NCBI RefSeq assembly: GCF_029227915.1
Contig: NC_079877.1
Span: 17,902,851-17,966,850, forward strand
DNA: 64,000 nucleotides
Direction: 5' to 3'
Source of the DNA: Hydractinia symbiolongicarpus
Lineage: Eukaryota > Cnidaria > Hydrozoa > Anthoathecata > Hydractiniidae
A model generated the notes under the pieces. The model did not search any database, was not told the DNA's origin, and saw only the letters and a list, made by a program, of their open reading frames with translations. Position 1 is the stretch's first letter. Each line of letters starts with the position of its first letter. The position numbers and the translations under genes are program-made. Positions 1-13,083 of this stretch are shown one piece after another.

Positions 1-1279
1 GATAAACAATGCTAACCTAAATTTATCACTAACTTGATTTGTTTTATTTGCTGATTTCGACAATGGAACACTATGGCTGACGCATACATTTAATCAACAA
101 ACAGTAAAATAATGGTAAGGTTAAATAACTTGCAAAACAGCAAAAATGGTTGGATTTATGTTTTCAAAAAGGGTATTAATAGTCCTTTTAGAATTGTGAA
201 TATAATTTGTTTGATCGCTGTAAAAAATAAAACATTTGGGTGGTTACGCAGTGCTCGATGCGCTCACACATTTGGAGGTAGAAATGTACACAAGCTAAGC
301 TGACACTGAGGAAAATGTTCAAAACAAACAAAATCCGCAATAAAAACGTGAAGGAGATTTAGGTTTCAACATTTATTCACAATAAGTTTTATGTTTATCT
401 ACGCACAAAATTTTATGATAACATTCACATAAATGAAACATGCATTCAAAACTTGACTTCTTTCTTGGCTTTTTGCACAATGTGCAATCTTTGTTTTCAC
501 TTTTATGCTTGTTAAGCAAAGTAATTTGCAGAAACGAATTACGCAAAGTAGAGAGAGAAATGACCAGAAATAAAGTAGCTACAGTACAGTCCGAATGTAA
601 CCTTCCGCATACGCGCTATACAACACCTTTCCTGCAAGTCAGAAGTCTTTTAATCTTTTGTTTATCGTCATTACTTTAAGATCTTTGCGAGAGCTATGTT
701 GCGAGTGATTTTACAAAAGCTTCGCAATAAAACAATACTGTAATTATTTTCTCATAGCAAGTTTCATTGTTAAAACTTCTTAAAAATAAAATCCCCTTAG
801 GTATTAGCGCAAATAGTGAAATTTAATGATATGTTATCTACGTAAAAGATTAAAATAAATTGCGCAAAAACTATATTATTTTAAGAAATGTTTTTTGGCG
901 TGTTTTTTTATATCTTTCAAACTTGGTTCGTTTTAAAAATATATTTCTTAACATTTTCTTTACGCTATTCTTTTTCAACAAAACATGCGAAAGAAATCGC
1001 GCATGAAACTGTTGTTTTGATTGCTGGTTTTTTGTTTAAAAGACTTTTCAAAAAAAAATATATTATCCTTTTGAACCTTTTATTGCGATTTTTTTTTCAT
1101 AACTTAACAAAACTTTAGAAAAAACTTTTGCAGCATAACTTTAAAATGCAAGTCTTTTTGCATGAAAGTAATTTTCTATTACTCCGTCGCTCTTCCACCT
1201 CGTTCTACCACAATTTAGTCAATGAAAAGGCTAGGTGCGCAACACTTTGCATGCTGAAAAGTGTTCAATAACCGTCTCT
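1..1279. other. AT-rich stretch without a recognised gene
   Basis: Short open frames occur but none has a recognisable domain, and their composition (poly-F, poly-L, poly-K) is what AT-rich noncoding DNA gives. No RNA gene or complete transposon end was recognised. Confidence 0.5.
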
Positions 1280-1570
1280 ACAACGGAGAGAGTGTTACGA
1301 CAAGCATGTTTTCTGTGTATTTTCACATCACGCATGCAGATAATTACTAATTTTTTGTTGCGAAAAAAAAATTAATAATTTTTCTCATTTTATAAAAAAT
1401 GAATAAATTTGTTCTCTTGTTTAGCAAAATAAGTAGTTTATGCAGCAAGAAGTTTTCTTGTGCTGTTTTGAAAATTATGCAGCAAGAATTATTCTTTGCT
1501 GTTTCAAAAGTTGTACAGAATATGGTGTTGTTTCAAAGGTTATTCAGCAGCTTAAGAAGCAAGTTATTCT
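1280..1570 (+). repeat. Dispersed repeat with GCAGCAAGAA sub-repeats
   Basis: This segment matches the reverse complement of about 51600-51960. Shared landmarks in the same order are ACGGAGnGnGTGTTACnACAA, a CGCATnACGCANGCAG stretch, then repeated TTATGCAGCAAGAA and GTTTTGAAAnTTnTACAG motifs. It is therefore a dispersed repeat present in opposite orientation 50 kb away. Within it the GCAGCAAGAA motif recurs with a spacing of about 45 bp. The family was not identified and no coding capacity is evident. Confidence 0.6.
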
Positions 1571-1857
1571 CCTTTCACTTATAAAAAAACTAAAATATTA
1601 TTTTCATAAAAAATGTTGTGTTGTTTTAATGTTTTCTGTGCAGTCTATGTCCCACATGTGCAAATATCTTTAAGGAATATATATATAGTATACGCAAAAA
1701 ATATGATATATCATAAGGACATGTACAAAAATGTCGTACATCGTGCTGACATTTCGCATACCTGTTAAACAATGTTCTGTAACGTCCATTTATTTATCTT
1801 AAATGGTTTACAAACTCATAAGTAGAAAGGTTTGGGTCAAGGTTTATGTTGGTCCCG

Positions 1858-3780
1858 TTCATCATCATCATCATCATCATTCTCGGCTTAACGTCCGTTT
1901 TCCATGCTAGCATGGTTTGTACGGGGTATATTATTGACCCTCTTCCAATCTGATCTAGACTGTGTTAGATCTAAACTCAACTTCCTCTGTATCAAGTCTG
2001 TCCTTACAACCTTTGCCCCAGGAACTATCAAGTCACTACACTTTCTTACCCAATTATCCCCTCTATTTTTTCCAAGCCAATTCAATCTTCTTATCTGGAT
2101 AGCATCTTTAATTCTACGGATACTTAACCTGCTTCTTAGCTCATCTGAACTCTTTCTGTCTCTCAGACTGGCGTTACACATCCACCTAACCATTCTCATA
2201 TTATTCCTTTCTAAACAGTCAAGATCTTCCTGCTTCATTGCCCATGTCTCACTACCTTACAACATAACACTTCTTACACAGGCCTCATACAACCTACCTT
2301 TTAACTCAATTGACAAGACTCTGCTAGTCAACAAAGGAAGTAACTCTCTGAACTTTTTCCAAGCAGAACCTATCCTGCAAGTAAACTTCTTCCAACACCC
2401 CCTTCACTGCCCAACATATCACCTAAGTAACAGAAGTTCGGAACTATCTCTAACGAGCCACTGTTGTACATCATTGAAGCTGGAAACACTTCATTCTCTG
2501 TAATCTCACCTTTGCAACGCTTGCACACAAACTGAATGTCAGCTCTCAACCTTCCACCAATACTACTGCACTTCTTATGTACCCAATGCTTGCTAACTAA
2601 AAATTGAGTTACTACTAATCCCTTTCCTGCAAACTCCACAATGCCACTTTCCAACTACAAGGTCACACTTGGCTGCAATGCTACTAATCATGACTTTAGA
2701 CTTTGCTGTGTTTACCATTAGCCCTTTCTCTTCTAGTCCTTTCTTCCACTTCTCAAACTTTTCAACTAATTCTTCCATCGACTCTACTATGAGAACCAAA
2801 TCATCTGCATACAATAACTCCCATGGACAACCTGTTCTGAACTCCATCGACAGCGCTTCTAAGACTAGAACAAACAACAAAGGACTAAGTACAGAACCCT
2901 GATGTACACCAACATTTACACTAAATTCATCACTAAGTGAATCGTTAATCCTGACACGACTTCTAGCATTGGTGTACATAGACTGTACTATCGTAACTAG
3001 CCACTCATCCACACCTAATTTTCTCATAGCCCACCAAATAACTTTACGTGGCACTCTATCAAAAGCTTTCTCTAAATCTACAAAGGCAAAATAGAGATTC
3101 TTTCTCTTTCCTAAATACTTTTCCTGAAGCTGTCTGAGTAAAAATATTGCATCTGTAGTGCCACGCCCTGGAACAAACACCAAATTGCATCTTATCTATA
3201 TCAGTTCTTTCTCTAAGTAACTTATCAATCACTCTTTCAATAACTTTCATTACTTGATCAACCAACTTCAAACCTCTATAGTTACCTCTTTCTATTGCAT
3301 CACCCTTGCCCTTGTAACAATTCACTATTACACTCGACTGCCACTCACTCGGAATAGCACCATCCTTTATAATCTGATTAGAAAGACTTGTAATAAGCTC
3401 AACTTCAATATATCCAGATGCTTTTACCATCTCTGCAACAATACCTGATACTCCTGCAGCCTTGCCAATCTTCAATTTCCTAATAGCCTCCACTACCCAT
3501 TCTGTCTTGATCTGCATAGGTTGGCCCTTCTACAACATAATCATCAGACAATTTATCCTCATCCCAATCAAACTCAGTGTTAAGCAACCTCTGATAATAA
3601 TTCTTCCAAGCTACCCTTTTTTCCTCCTCTGTGCTAACCAAAACACCTTCATCATTACGTATACACTTCTCACCTACAACATCTTGATTAGTCTTCTTCA
3701 TTTGCTTTGCTATCTGGAAGACTTCATTGCGCTGGTCTTCCCTTCTTAACACATCTGCAAATCTGCTTCTCTCCGTTCCA
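1858..3780 (-). mobile_element. 5'-truncated non-LTR retrotransposon (LINE)
   Basis: On the minus strand, broken reading frames encode a reverse transcriptase, followed by a Cys-rich segment and a C-terminal segment typical of LINE ORF2. At the 3' end of the element (left side in the window) is a short ATG/GAT trinucleotide tail, visible on the plus strand as CATCATCATCAT. No endonuclease domain is seen, so the copy is 5' truncated, with its last coding similarity near 3780. A second, shorter copy with the same tail lies at 46193-46635. The LINE clade was not assigned with confidence. Confidence 0.85.
1888..3780 (-). pseudogene. LINE reverse transcriptase, broken
   Basis: Read right to left, the fragments are: a segment with RNEVFQIAKQM (3480-3780); an RT N-terminal part with GKAAGVSGI and GNYRGLKLVDQ (3059-3517); the RT palm with FVDLEKAFDRVPR, GVHQGSVLSPLLF and the catalytic YADDLVL (2593-3183); a Cys-rich segment with CKRC (2370-2654); and a C-terminal block with MVRWMCNASLRDRKS (1888-2238). 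The pieces lie in different frames, so at least three frameshifts or deletions separate them. Compared with the copy at 46.2 kb, this one lacks the GRPRKTW region. The protein would have copied LINE RNA into DNA at the insertion site, but this copy is inactive. Confidence 0.85.
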
Positions 3781-3860
3781 CAGAAGTAAATAGAAACAGA
3801 GATACAGCCCTTTGTTTCTGCAGAAATTTTAAGATGAAAGCATAACAAGACCCACATACT

Positions 3861-4244
3861 TTCGAAAGATGTTTTCCCTTGTAAACAGTAAATGACATTT
3901 TTCTGGTTCTTGAGACTCAGTACTTGTTTCTTATATAAACACGGATTACCTCACCGAAAAAGAAGTCCAGAAATTGAAAGATGATACCATAACAAGGAAA
4001 ATAAAATTGAAACTTAGATGAATAACATCTTCTTAACACTGATAAGAGTTACAATAATAATAAGCCAATAAGTGGAACAATAAGCCTTTCATTTATCAAA
4101 TATATAATGCTCTAGAATCTATTCCTCAAGATGATGTTGTAACACTTTCAGACTATATATTCAGAATTGAAGATTTTCTTTCTTGTGACAGCTCCTGAAC
4201 TAAAGTCTGTAATAGCTATCTTTTTTTCACTTTGCTTTTTAACA
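3861..4244. other. Noncoding AT-rich spacer
   Basis: No coding frame with domain signatures, RNA gene or transposon end was seen between the LINE and the duplicated segment that follows. Confidence 0.4.
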
Positions 4245-4985
4245 CAGAAAAAATGAGATGAAATGTCACATATTCGGGAAATTTTTAGCAGAAAGTTACC
4301 ATTTCATTTCATTTCTTCCATGAATGCACCAAAATGATTGAAAACAACATCTATCAATGAGTAGCTTAATAGTATGTAACACAATATTTCTAATTAGAAT
4401 ATAAAAGGAACAAAGCTAAAAATAGTTATCCAAGAAAAACTAAGATACTTTGTCACAAGCCTTACCACAGAAAACTGGAAGCAGGTTTAACTAGATTTAT
4501 AAATTTGTTTATCCCAAACTTTCTGCAGTGACTTTAAACTGCTGTTACAGAATTGCTTACAGACTGCTATTACTCATAGCTTATTACTCCAATTTTAAAT
4601 AAATTAACTTTATTAAATCCTGAAGCATAATAAAACAAAAAATGGGATGAAATGTCATATTTTCTTGAAAAATAACATTTTTTGTTACGAATTCATCCCA
4701 GTAGTTCTGTGCAAGAGAGAAATAGCTTGGAACAAAGTACTGAATAGGCTAGATTCATAATATCTAACAAAATACTTGTCAATAGATTATAAAAGAAACA
4801 AAGCTAATAATAGTCAAGAAAAACTGAGATTGTTACAGGTTTTATGACAGAATATTTGAAAGCAGCTTTAACTAGGTTCTTGGTCTCGTATTATCAAAAA
4901 CTTTTTGCAGTTACTTTAAATAACTTCAAGTTAACTGCATAACTAATCTTACTGTTCATGGCTCGCAAATTAAAAAAATATTTAA
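4245..4985. repeat. Diverged tandem duplication, period about 388 bp
   Basis: Two units (about 4245-4600 and 4633-4985) share the same ordered landmarks: AAAAATGnGATGAAATGTCA, then GAACAAAGCTAAnAATAGT, then CAAGAAAAACTnAGAT, then AACTTTnTGCAGTnACTTTAAA. The units are clearly diverged, so the duplication is old. No coding function is evident. Confidence 0.65.
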
Positions 4986-5939
4986 AAAATTCAATTCAAA
5001 ACAAGATAGAATAAAACAGATCACATTTTCAAAGTTATGCTAATGTTGCGCTTAGAAATACTGTGTAAGCTCAAATGAAGCTCTTTTAATCAGAATGAAA
5101 ATGACTTCTACCTGTGTAATATCTCCAAATGCACATTAAAAACATAGTAATCCTATAAAGCATCTGTTAAAATGGATTGAAACTCATCAATAGTCTTTGT
5201 TAAGTTTTACTTTTGAATGGAACGGCATTCAAATAGAATGTTCCCTTGGCGTAAAAACAAACAAACTAAAGAGGCGGATAAAAAATGTCTCATTTTTGAC
5301 GATCCCTTAGTCATAAAAAGTGCAGATATTAAAAGCAAGAAAAGTCAAAGTGGAGAAGTAGAGTGGATTAAAAAAACATATATATAATTTGGAACAGGGT
5401 TACTATCGATAAACAAAACAACAACAAAAGAACGGTCCCTTCGTGTTGAAGAAAGTGCAAAAAGTAAAGTGTTTCAAAAACGAATATATGGAGAAGTAAA
5501 AGTAGAAGTAGAAGTAGAAAAGTGAAATTTACTTTTTTTGCATAATTAATGTGTCCCCTGGTACGTAACTAATGTATTTGTCCTAAAATTCAAAATGCTG
5601 CATAAAGCTGTTAGCTGGCTACCAAACAAATGTGCCAGCGAAATAGAAAATTTTGGTTTGTTGAACTAACTGCAAATATCATAATTTTTACATTGCTATT
5701 GTTTTCCTTTATATGTGTTTTACTAAGCATAAATGGCTAGCTATAGACGTAGTTAGTGTCCCGAGCTAAGTATATTTAACTGGGTGTCTCAGCTAGCTCT
5801 AACCTATGATTTATGTTGTTATTGCTCTTACCTTAGTAGTCAAACTTCTCTTCTTTTTTGAACACGAATTAGGATGTAACAAGCTAGCTAAAAAATCTTT
5901 CTTAAACTTTTAGTGCGACTCATTATTATGACCATAGAG
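4986..5939. other. Noncoding stretch with a short GTAGAA microsatellite
   Basis: No gene was recognised. A short run of AAGTAGAAGTAGAAGTAGAA lies near 5495-5520. The upstream exon or promoter of the L27 gene at 7.5 kb may lie somewhere here but could not be located. Confidence 0.35.
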
Positions 5940-7260
5940 TATGATTTTTTTCACATTACCTGTAAACTTTACAAGGGGACCACATGCAATATAACAAGTG
6001 GAACAAATTTTGTAGAATTTAAAGTGCGTGGGTTAAGTTATTTTTTATTGTTTTGTTTCTGACATCCTGTTAAACTTTTGTAAGCCTATGTGTAAAATGC
6101 CAAGTTATTTTTACAGGGGTTATTGACATTAGATTGGAAATTTACATACATGGGTTTATGACTGGGTTAACAAAATTTATGAGAAGACGGTGGTCCGTTT
6201 TTATTGTTTGTTTTGCGAAGCGCTGTTATTTGAAATTTTGTGTAAACATTTATGGAAATAGACCACATGCAATATACTGAAAGAACAATTTTTTGTAGAA
6301 TTACACTTCATTGTAAGCTGTTGTGTAAGCTGATGGCTTTTTTTATTTCGATTATAAACTTTTGTTGGGAAAAAACTATGTGATGTCATTTTTACTAGAA
6401 AAAAATCTCATGGTTTCACGTTTTTGTTTTTGTTGAGAATTTTAAAAAAATTTGTAGGAATAAGTGTTTGGTGATGATAAAAAAATTACTAAATGTTCTC
6501 ACTGAAACTGTTTTTCTTTTTTATATTTTTAATCTAATGGGCAAGTACTGTATGCACTGAAATGACTGATTTTTCTATAATTTGATGTGTTTCAACCTTT
6601 TTGTGGGAAATTTATGGGTAATGGCAATTAAAACATTCTGAATGAACTGATTTTTGTTGATTTTTTTGTTTCTTTAAAAACCGACATATTTTACATTTTG
6701 TGTAAACTTTTGTGAGAATGGACCGTGTACAATGTTTTCCAAAATAATGATCTTTGTTTATTCCAAATTTACTCCTTGCTCATTGCTTTTTTGACATTTC
6801 AGTTTAAATGTTTAGTAAAGGGCAGGATCATCAGACAAAAGGAATTTTTGCATTTAGTGTATATTTTTGTGGGAGAGGATGATAGGCAACGGAATAAATG
6901 ATTTTTCGAGATTTAAATTTAATGTTTTCAAAACTATGGCTTTTTGATATTGTTGTATAGACAATTAGGGAAAAAAATGTTTAAAATGCGTAAAGAACTT
7001 ATTTTCATGGATGTGTGCTTACTCTTGCAAGCCTTTCTTTTCAACACTTTAGATTAAAATAAGGTTTTCAACATAATCACATAAGATGTTGTGACTGTCG
7101 GTATTGTGAGTGTCGTAAATTCTTATCAACTAGATTTTACACCTTGCAAGCTGTTTTATTTACGTTTTGTGTAAGATATTAAAAACATTTTTGCTAAATT
7201 AGGAATTTATTTTTTTGGTAAAGGACAGTGTGCAATAAAATATTTGCTGACGTCAATAAA
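5940..7260. repeat. Diverged tandem array, unit roughly 110-130 bp
   Basis: Degenerate units recur, each with a core like TGTAAACTTTTGTGnGAATGGACC, then ATGCAATA and AAnTTTTTGTAGAATTT. Clear cores are at about 5962, 6075, 6240, 6355, 6595, 6700, 6860, 6950 and 7170. Spacing is irregular, so this is an old array with later insertions and deletions. There is no evidence of coding. Confidence 0.5.
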
Positions 7261-7485
7261 ATTTATATGACAGAGCTTTCTCATTGTCCTTCCTTCAGCC
7301 GCCTTAATGGGCCTTACCAGCAATACTATTATAATAAGACACTTTACCTATAAGGGGCCAGTGTTGACTTATTTTCAGTATTTATATATTAGTCTATAAA
7401 ATAAGTAGACTAACAAAAATTGGAACAGTTAAACTAATTTGAAATCATTCTACAGTATCAACTTAACATCTGGGCTTTTTTTCAG

Positions 7486-8410
7486 ATTGTGTTGAAGCAT
7501 TAGCTTTATTGAGAGAATACCATGGCAAGCTTACAGATGATCAGCCAGATTTAAAAAGAGCCTTGGATAAAGTTATAAATGTCTTTAATAGCAACTTGTT
7601 TTCTGCACTGGTTGGTATGTTATATTTTCAGTGTTTTTTATGTAATTATCTGTCAATAAGAATCCAGTTCAGAGAAAAGAATCATTCTTTACTTTAAAAT
7701 CAAAAACCGTTTTATTGATGGCAAGACCATCTTTAAGAACAACTTTGTTCCGCTGAGTTAGAATATTTTCGAAAATCACCTGATCGCAGTTATACGAGTT
7801 TAAGCTATAAAAGTAAGAAGAAGTTCCATATTAATTCGGAATATCGTTCTCAGAAATGTAAACATATTTTGTGTACATATACTATACAACATATAATTTC
7901 TGTTTCCAGAATTTTGATTTAATTTAATAAGCAACATTTATTACAAAGCTTTTTAGATAGACATCGTCACATAAAAATAGAACTGTTCTATTTTATTATT
8001 AATAATATGGCAAAGATTGATACATCGCTTTCAATAAATGCACACCATTTTTTAGATTCCGCGTTTTTTTTTTCATTTCTTCTTTGTTATTAGACTAGTG
8101 GTGACACAGTTTTTGAGACGTCCTTTTTAGTCATGAAAGATTCATTAAGCAGTGAAGTAAGCTCTGTATAAAGAAAAGATTGTTTAAAAGATAACACATG
8201 ATCCTACAACAAGAAAAACATTATTATTTGCAATAATCAAACTAATTTTTAATTGCAGATATTCAAGACTATTATTCCGAAATATTGCAGGAGGTGCACA
8301 AATCACCTGAACAAGTAAGCAAAGAAGCAACGATGTTGGCAAAGAGATGGGAAAGCAGCAAATCTGATGAAATTAAAAGTCAGCCAGATAATACTAGCAG
8401 TCATGTCTAA
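7486..8410 (+). CDS. L27-domain protein, last two exons (partial)
   Basis: Exon 7486-7614 follows a TTTTTTCAG acceptor and ends at GTATGT. Exon 8259-8410 follows AATTGCAG and ends with TAA. Both introns interrupt a codon after its first base. The joined exons encode an L27 fold of the Discs-large (DLG1) type, with CVEALALLREYHGKL, VINVFNSNLFSALV and DIQDYYSEIL in order; L27 domains make heteromeric complexes of scaffold proteins at cell junctions. About 35 polar residues follow the domain and the protein stops at SSHV. No PDZ, SH3 or guanylate-kinase exons follow before Rab6, so this is either a short L27-only protein or an alternative 3' end. The first coding exon upstream was not found. Domain call is strong; gene identity is uncertain. 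Confidence 0.8.
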
Positions 8411-8985
8411 CAGAAAAAATACAAAACTGTAAAGACAAATTTATATATGAGCAAATCGTTGTAGAAATATTTAACACCAATTTGCCATTTTTAATTAGAT
8501 GTTTTTGTTCTTGCTTTATCGTTACGAATTTGAACTGCACCGTCTTCTTTATTCAGAACAACTCTGGTTTTATGACTTATATGACGAATCTGACAAAAAC
8601 AAAAAACAGTCCCCTAATTTAGTATAAATAAATATTACAAGAAAAATGATCGATGTAACTTTTTGAATTAACTGTTAAATTAAAGTGAACATTTCTGTTG
8701 TTTAAAAGTTTGGTAAACACAATTGTTTATTTGCTTTTCTTTGGTTTTTTGTGTTCATGTTGTTTTACTCCAAAAACAGAAGTAATAATAAATTTAAATG
8801 TTAAAATAAAAGTTTAATTCTGTTAATCTGTCTGAGATGTTGTTTTTCAGTAAGAAAATAACTGCATATCATACATTTTGATAAACACAAACTAAAAAAG
8901 TTAACTTGTAATGCACGATTTTTTTTTTGTTTACGAATACATGAACACTTATTACCCATGTTGAGAATACTCTTTTTATTTCTTA
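8411..8985. other. 3' flank of the L27 gene
   Basis: Probably 3' untranslated sequence and spacer. AATAAA-type signals occur near 8627 (AAATAAATATTAC) and near 8805 (AAAATAAAAG). No other gene was seen. Confidence 0.45.
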
Positions 8986-9766
8986 AGGCTGGCTCAAATG
9001 CATCTAACATTTCATCCAACATCGCAAATTTTTGATGTTGGATAAATGTTAGATGCATTTAAGTTGAACCAAAATTTCTCAAAAATTAAAAAAATAAAAA
9101 AAAACATGTTGGATGAAGTTTGATCTCGATCAAACTTTTCATCCAACATTTTCAGCTTCACCCAACACATTTTTCATGAATTTTCATGTTGGATGCATTT
9201 TACGATTTTCTAAGTATATTACGTAATTTTAGAATTTTTGAACATATTTTCGAACGTGTTCGTTACGAGAACTTTGATAAAATCAGCTGTCAGACGTTCA
9301 ACCACAGGTTTACAGCAACCTTTTACGATGTAAGACACTGCATTCATTGAAATGCAGTACTGGAAGCTTAGTGATTTGAATGACTCGCCAGAGGCCAAGT
9401 AGCGGAGGGTTAAGGCCAGTCGTTCGTCTGCTTCAATCGGTCTAGTGCCACCAACTCTTTGCAAAAAATTGCCTCAGTACAAATTTGAAATCACCCACAT
9501 CCATCCGGAACATTTCCTGAAACCCTTGTCTGTCTTCTATCATCAGTTCTTGGATAGTATTAGTAAAATATCCTCTTTCTTTTTCTTCTTTTCAGACAGT
9601 TTCCTCGTTTTTTCATCATCGGAATCCAATAACTTGTTTAAAATCATGATAGCTATGCAAATTTCGAATTTTTCAACTTTCGGAATTCGAACAAATTTTC
9701 ATCCAACATTATCCAACATTCGAACAAAAATTTTGGATGAAATGTTGGATGCATTTAAGCGGGCCT
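8986..9766 (-). mobile_element. Deleted PIF/Harbinger element with TTA target duplication
   Basis: The ends are inverted repeats, starting AGGCTGGCTCAAATGCATC on the left and its near complement on the right (GCATTTAAGCGGGCCT). Each end also carries tandem ATTTCATCCAACAT motifs. TTA flanks both sides (8983-8985 and 9767-9769), the usual 3-bp target duplication of PIF/Harbinger. At 781 bp it is far shorter than an autonomous element and retains only a piece of the transposase gene. Confidence 0.88.
9219..9464 (-). pseudogene. Harbinger transposase fragment
   Basis: The minus-strand frame begins with RVGGTRPIEADERLALTLRY and continues LASGESFKSLSFQYCIS and VSYIVKGCC. This matches the N-terminal helix-turn-helix part of PIF/Harbinger DDE transposases, just before the catalytic domain. 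The fragment ends before any catalytic aspartate. Upstream on the same strand, 9480-9690 shows a lysine- and acid-rich segment in another frame that may be the degraded N-terminus. It is a nonfunctional relic within the 8986-9766 element. Confidence 0.8.
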
Positions 9767-10031
9767 TTATTCTTTTAGTATATATTCTCTGAAGCCAGAT
9801 AAATTTCCTATCGCATAGTGTTATTTTTTTCATAAAATAATAAACTCGGAAGGAAGAAGTACTGCTAACTTTTTTTTTTATTTGTTTGTTGGTTTTTGTA
9901 GTTTGTTTATTTCTGAAAAAAAACTGATACTTCTACATTTTTCAGGTATATAACAAATTACGAAACTGTCCCGACTTCTTTCTTCACCATTATATTAAAG
10001 TTACATGGATTGCTTTCAATAACTGCTTAAA
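9767..10031 (+). promoter_or_regulatory. Probable 5' untranslated and promoter region of Rab6
   Basis: This 265-bp stretch separates the Harbinger relic from the Rab6 start codon. No TATA box or initiator could be assigned with confidence. An acceptor-like TTTTTCAG lies just before 9945, so an untranslated first exon upstream is possible. Confidence 0.3.

Positions 10032-13083
<3,052 letters not shown>

Noticed and set aside
1904-2902. Plus-strand frames of up to 199 codons over the first LINE.
   Set aside because: They are the complement of the minus-strand reverse transcriptase and have no domain.
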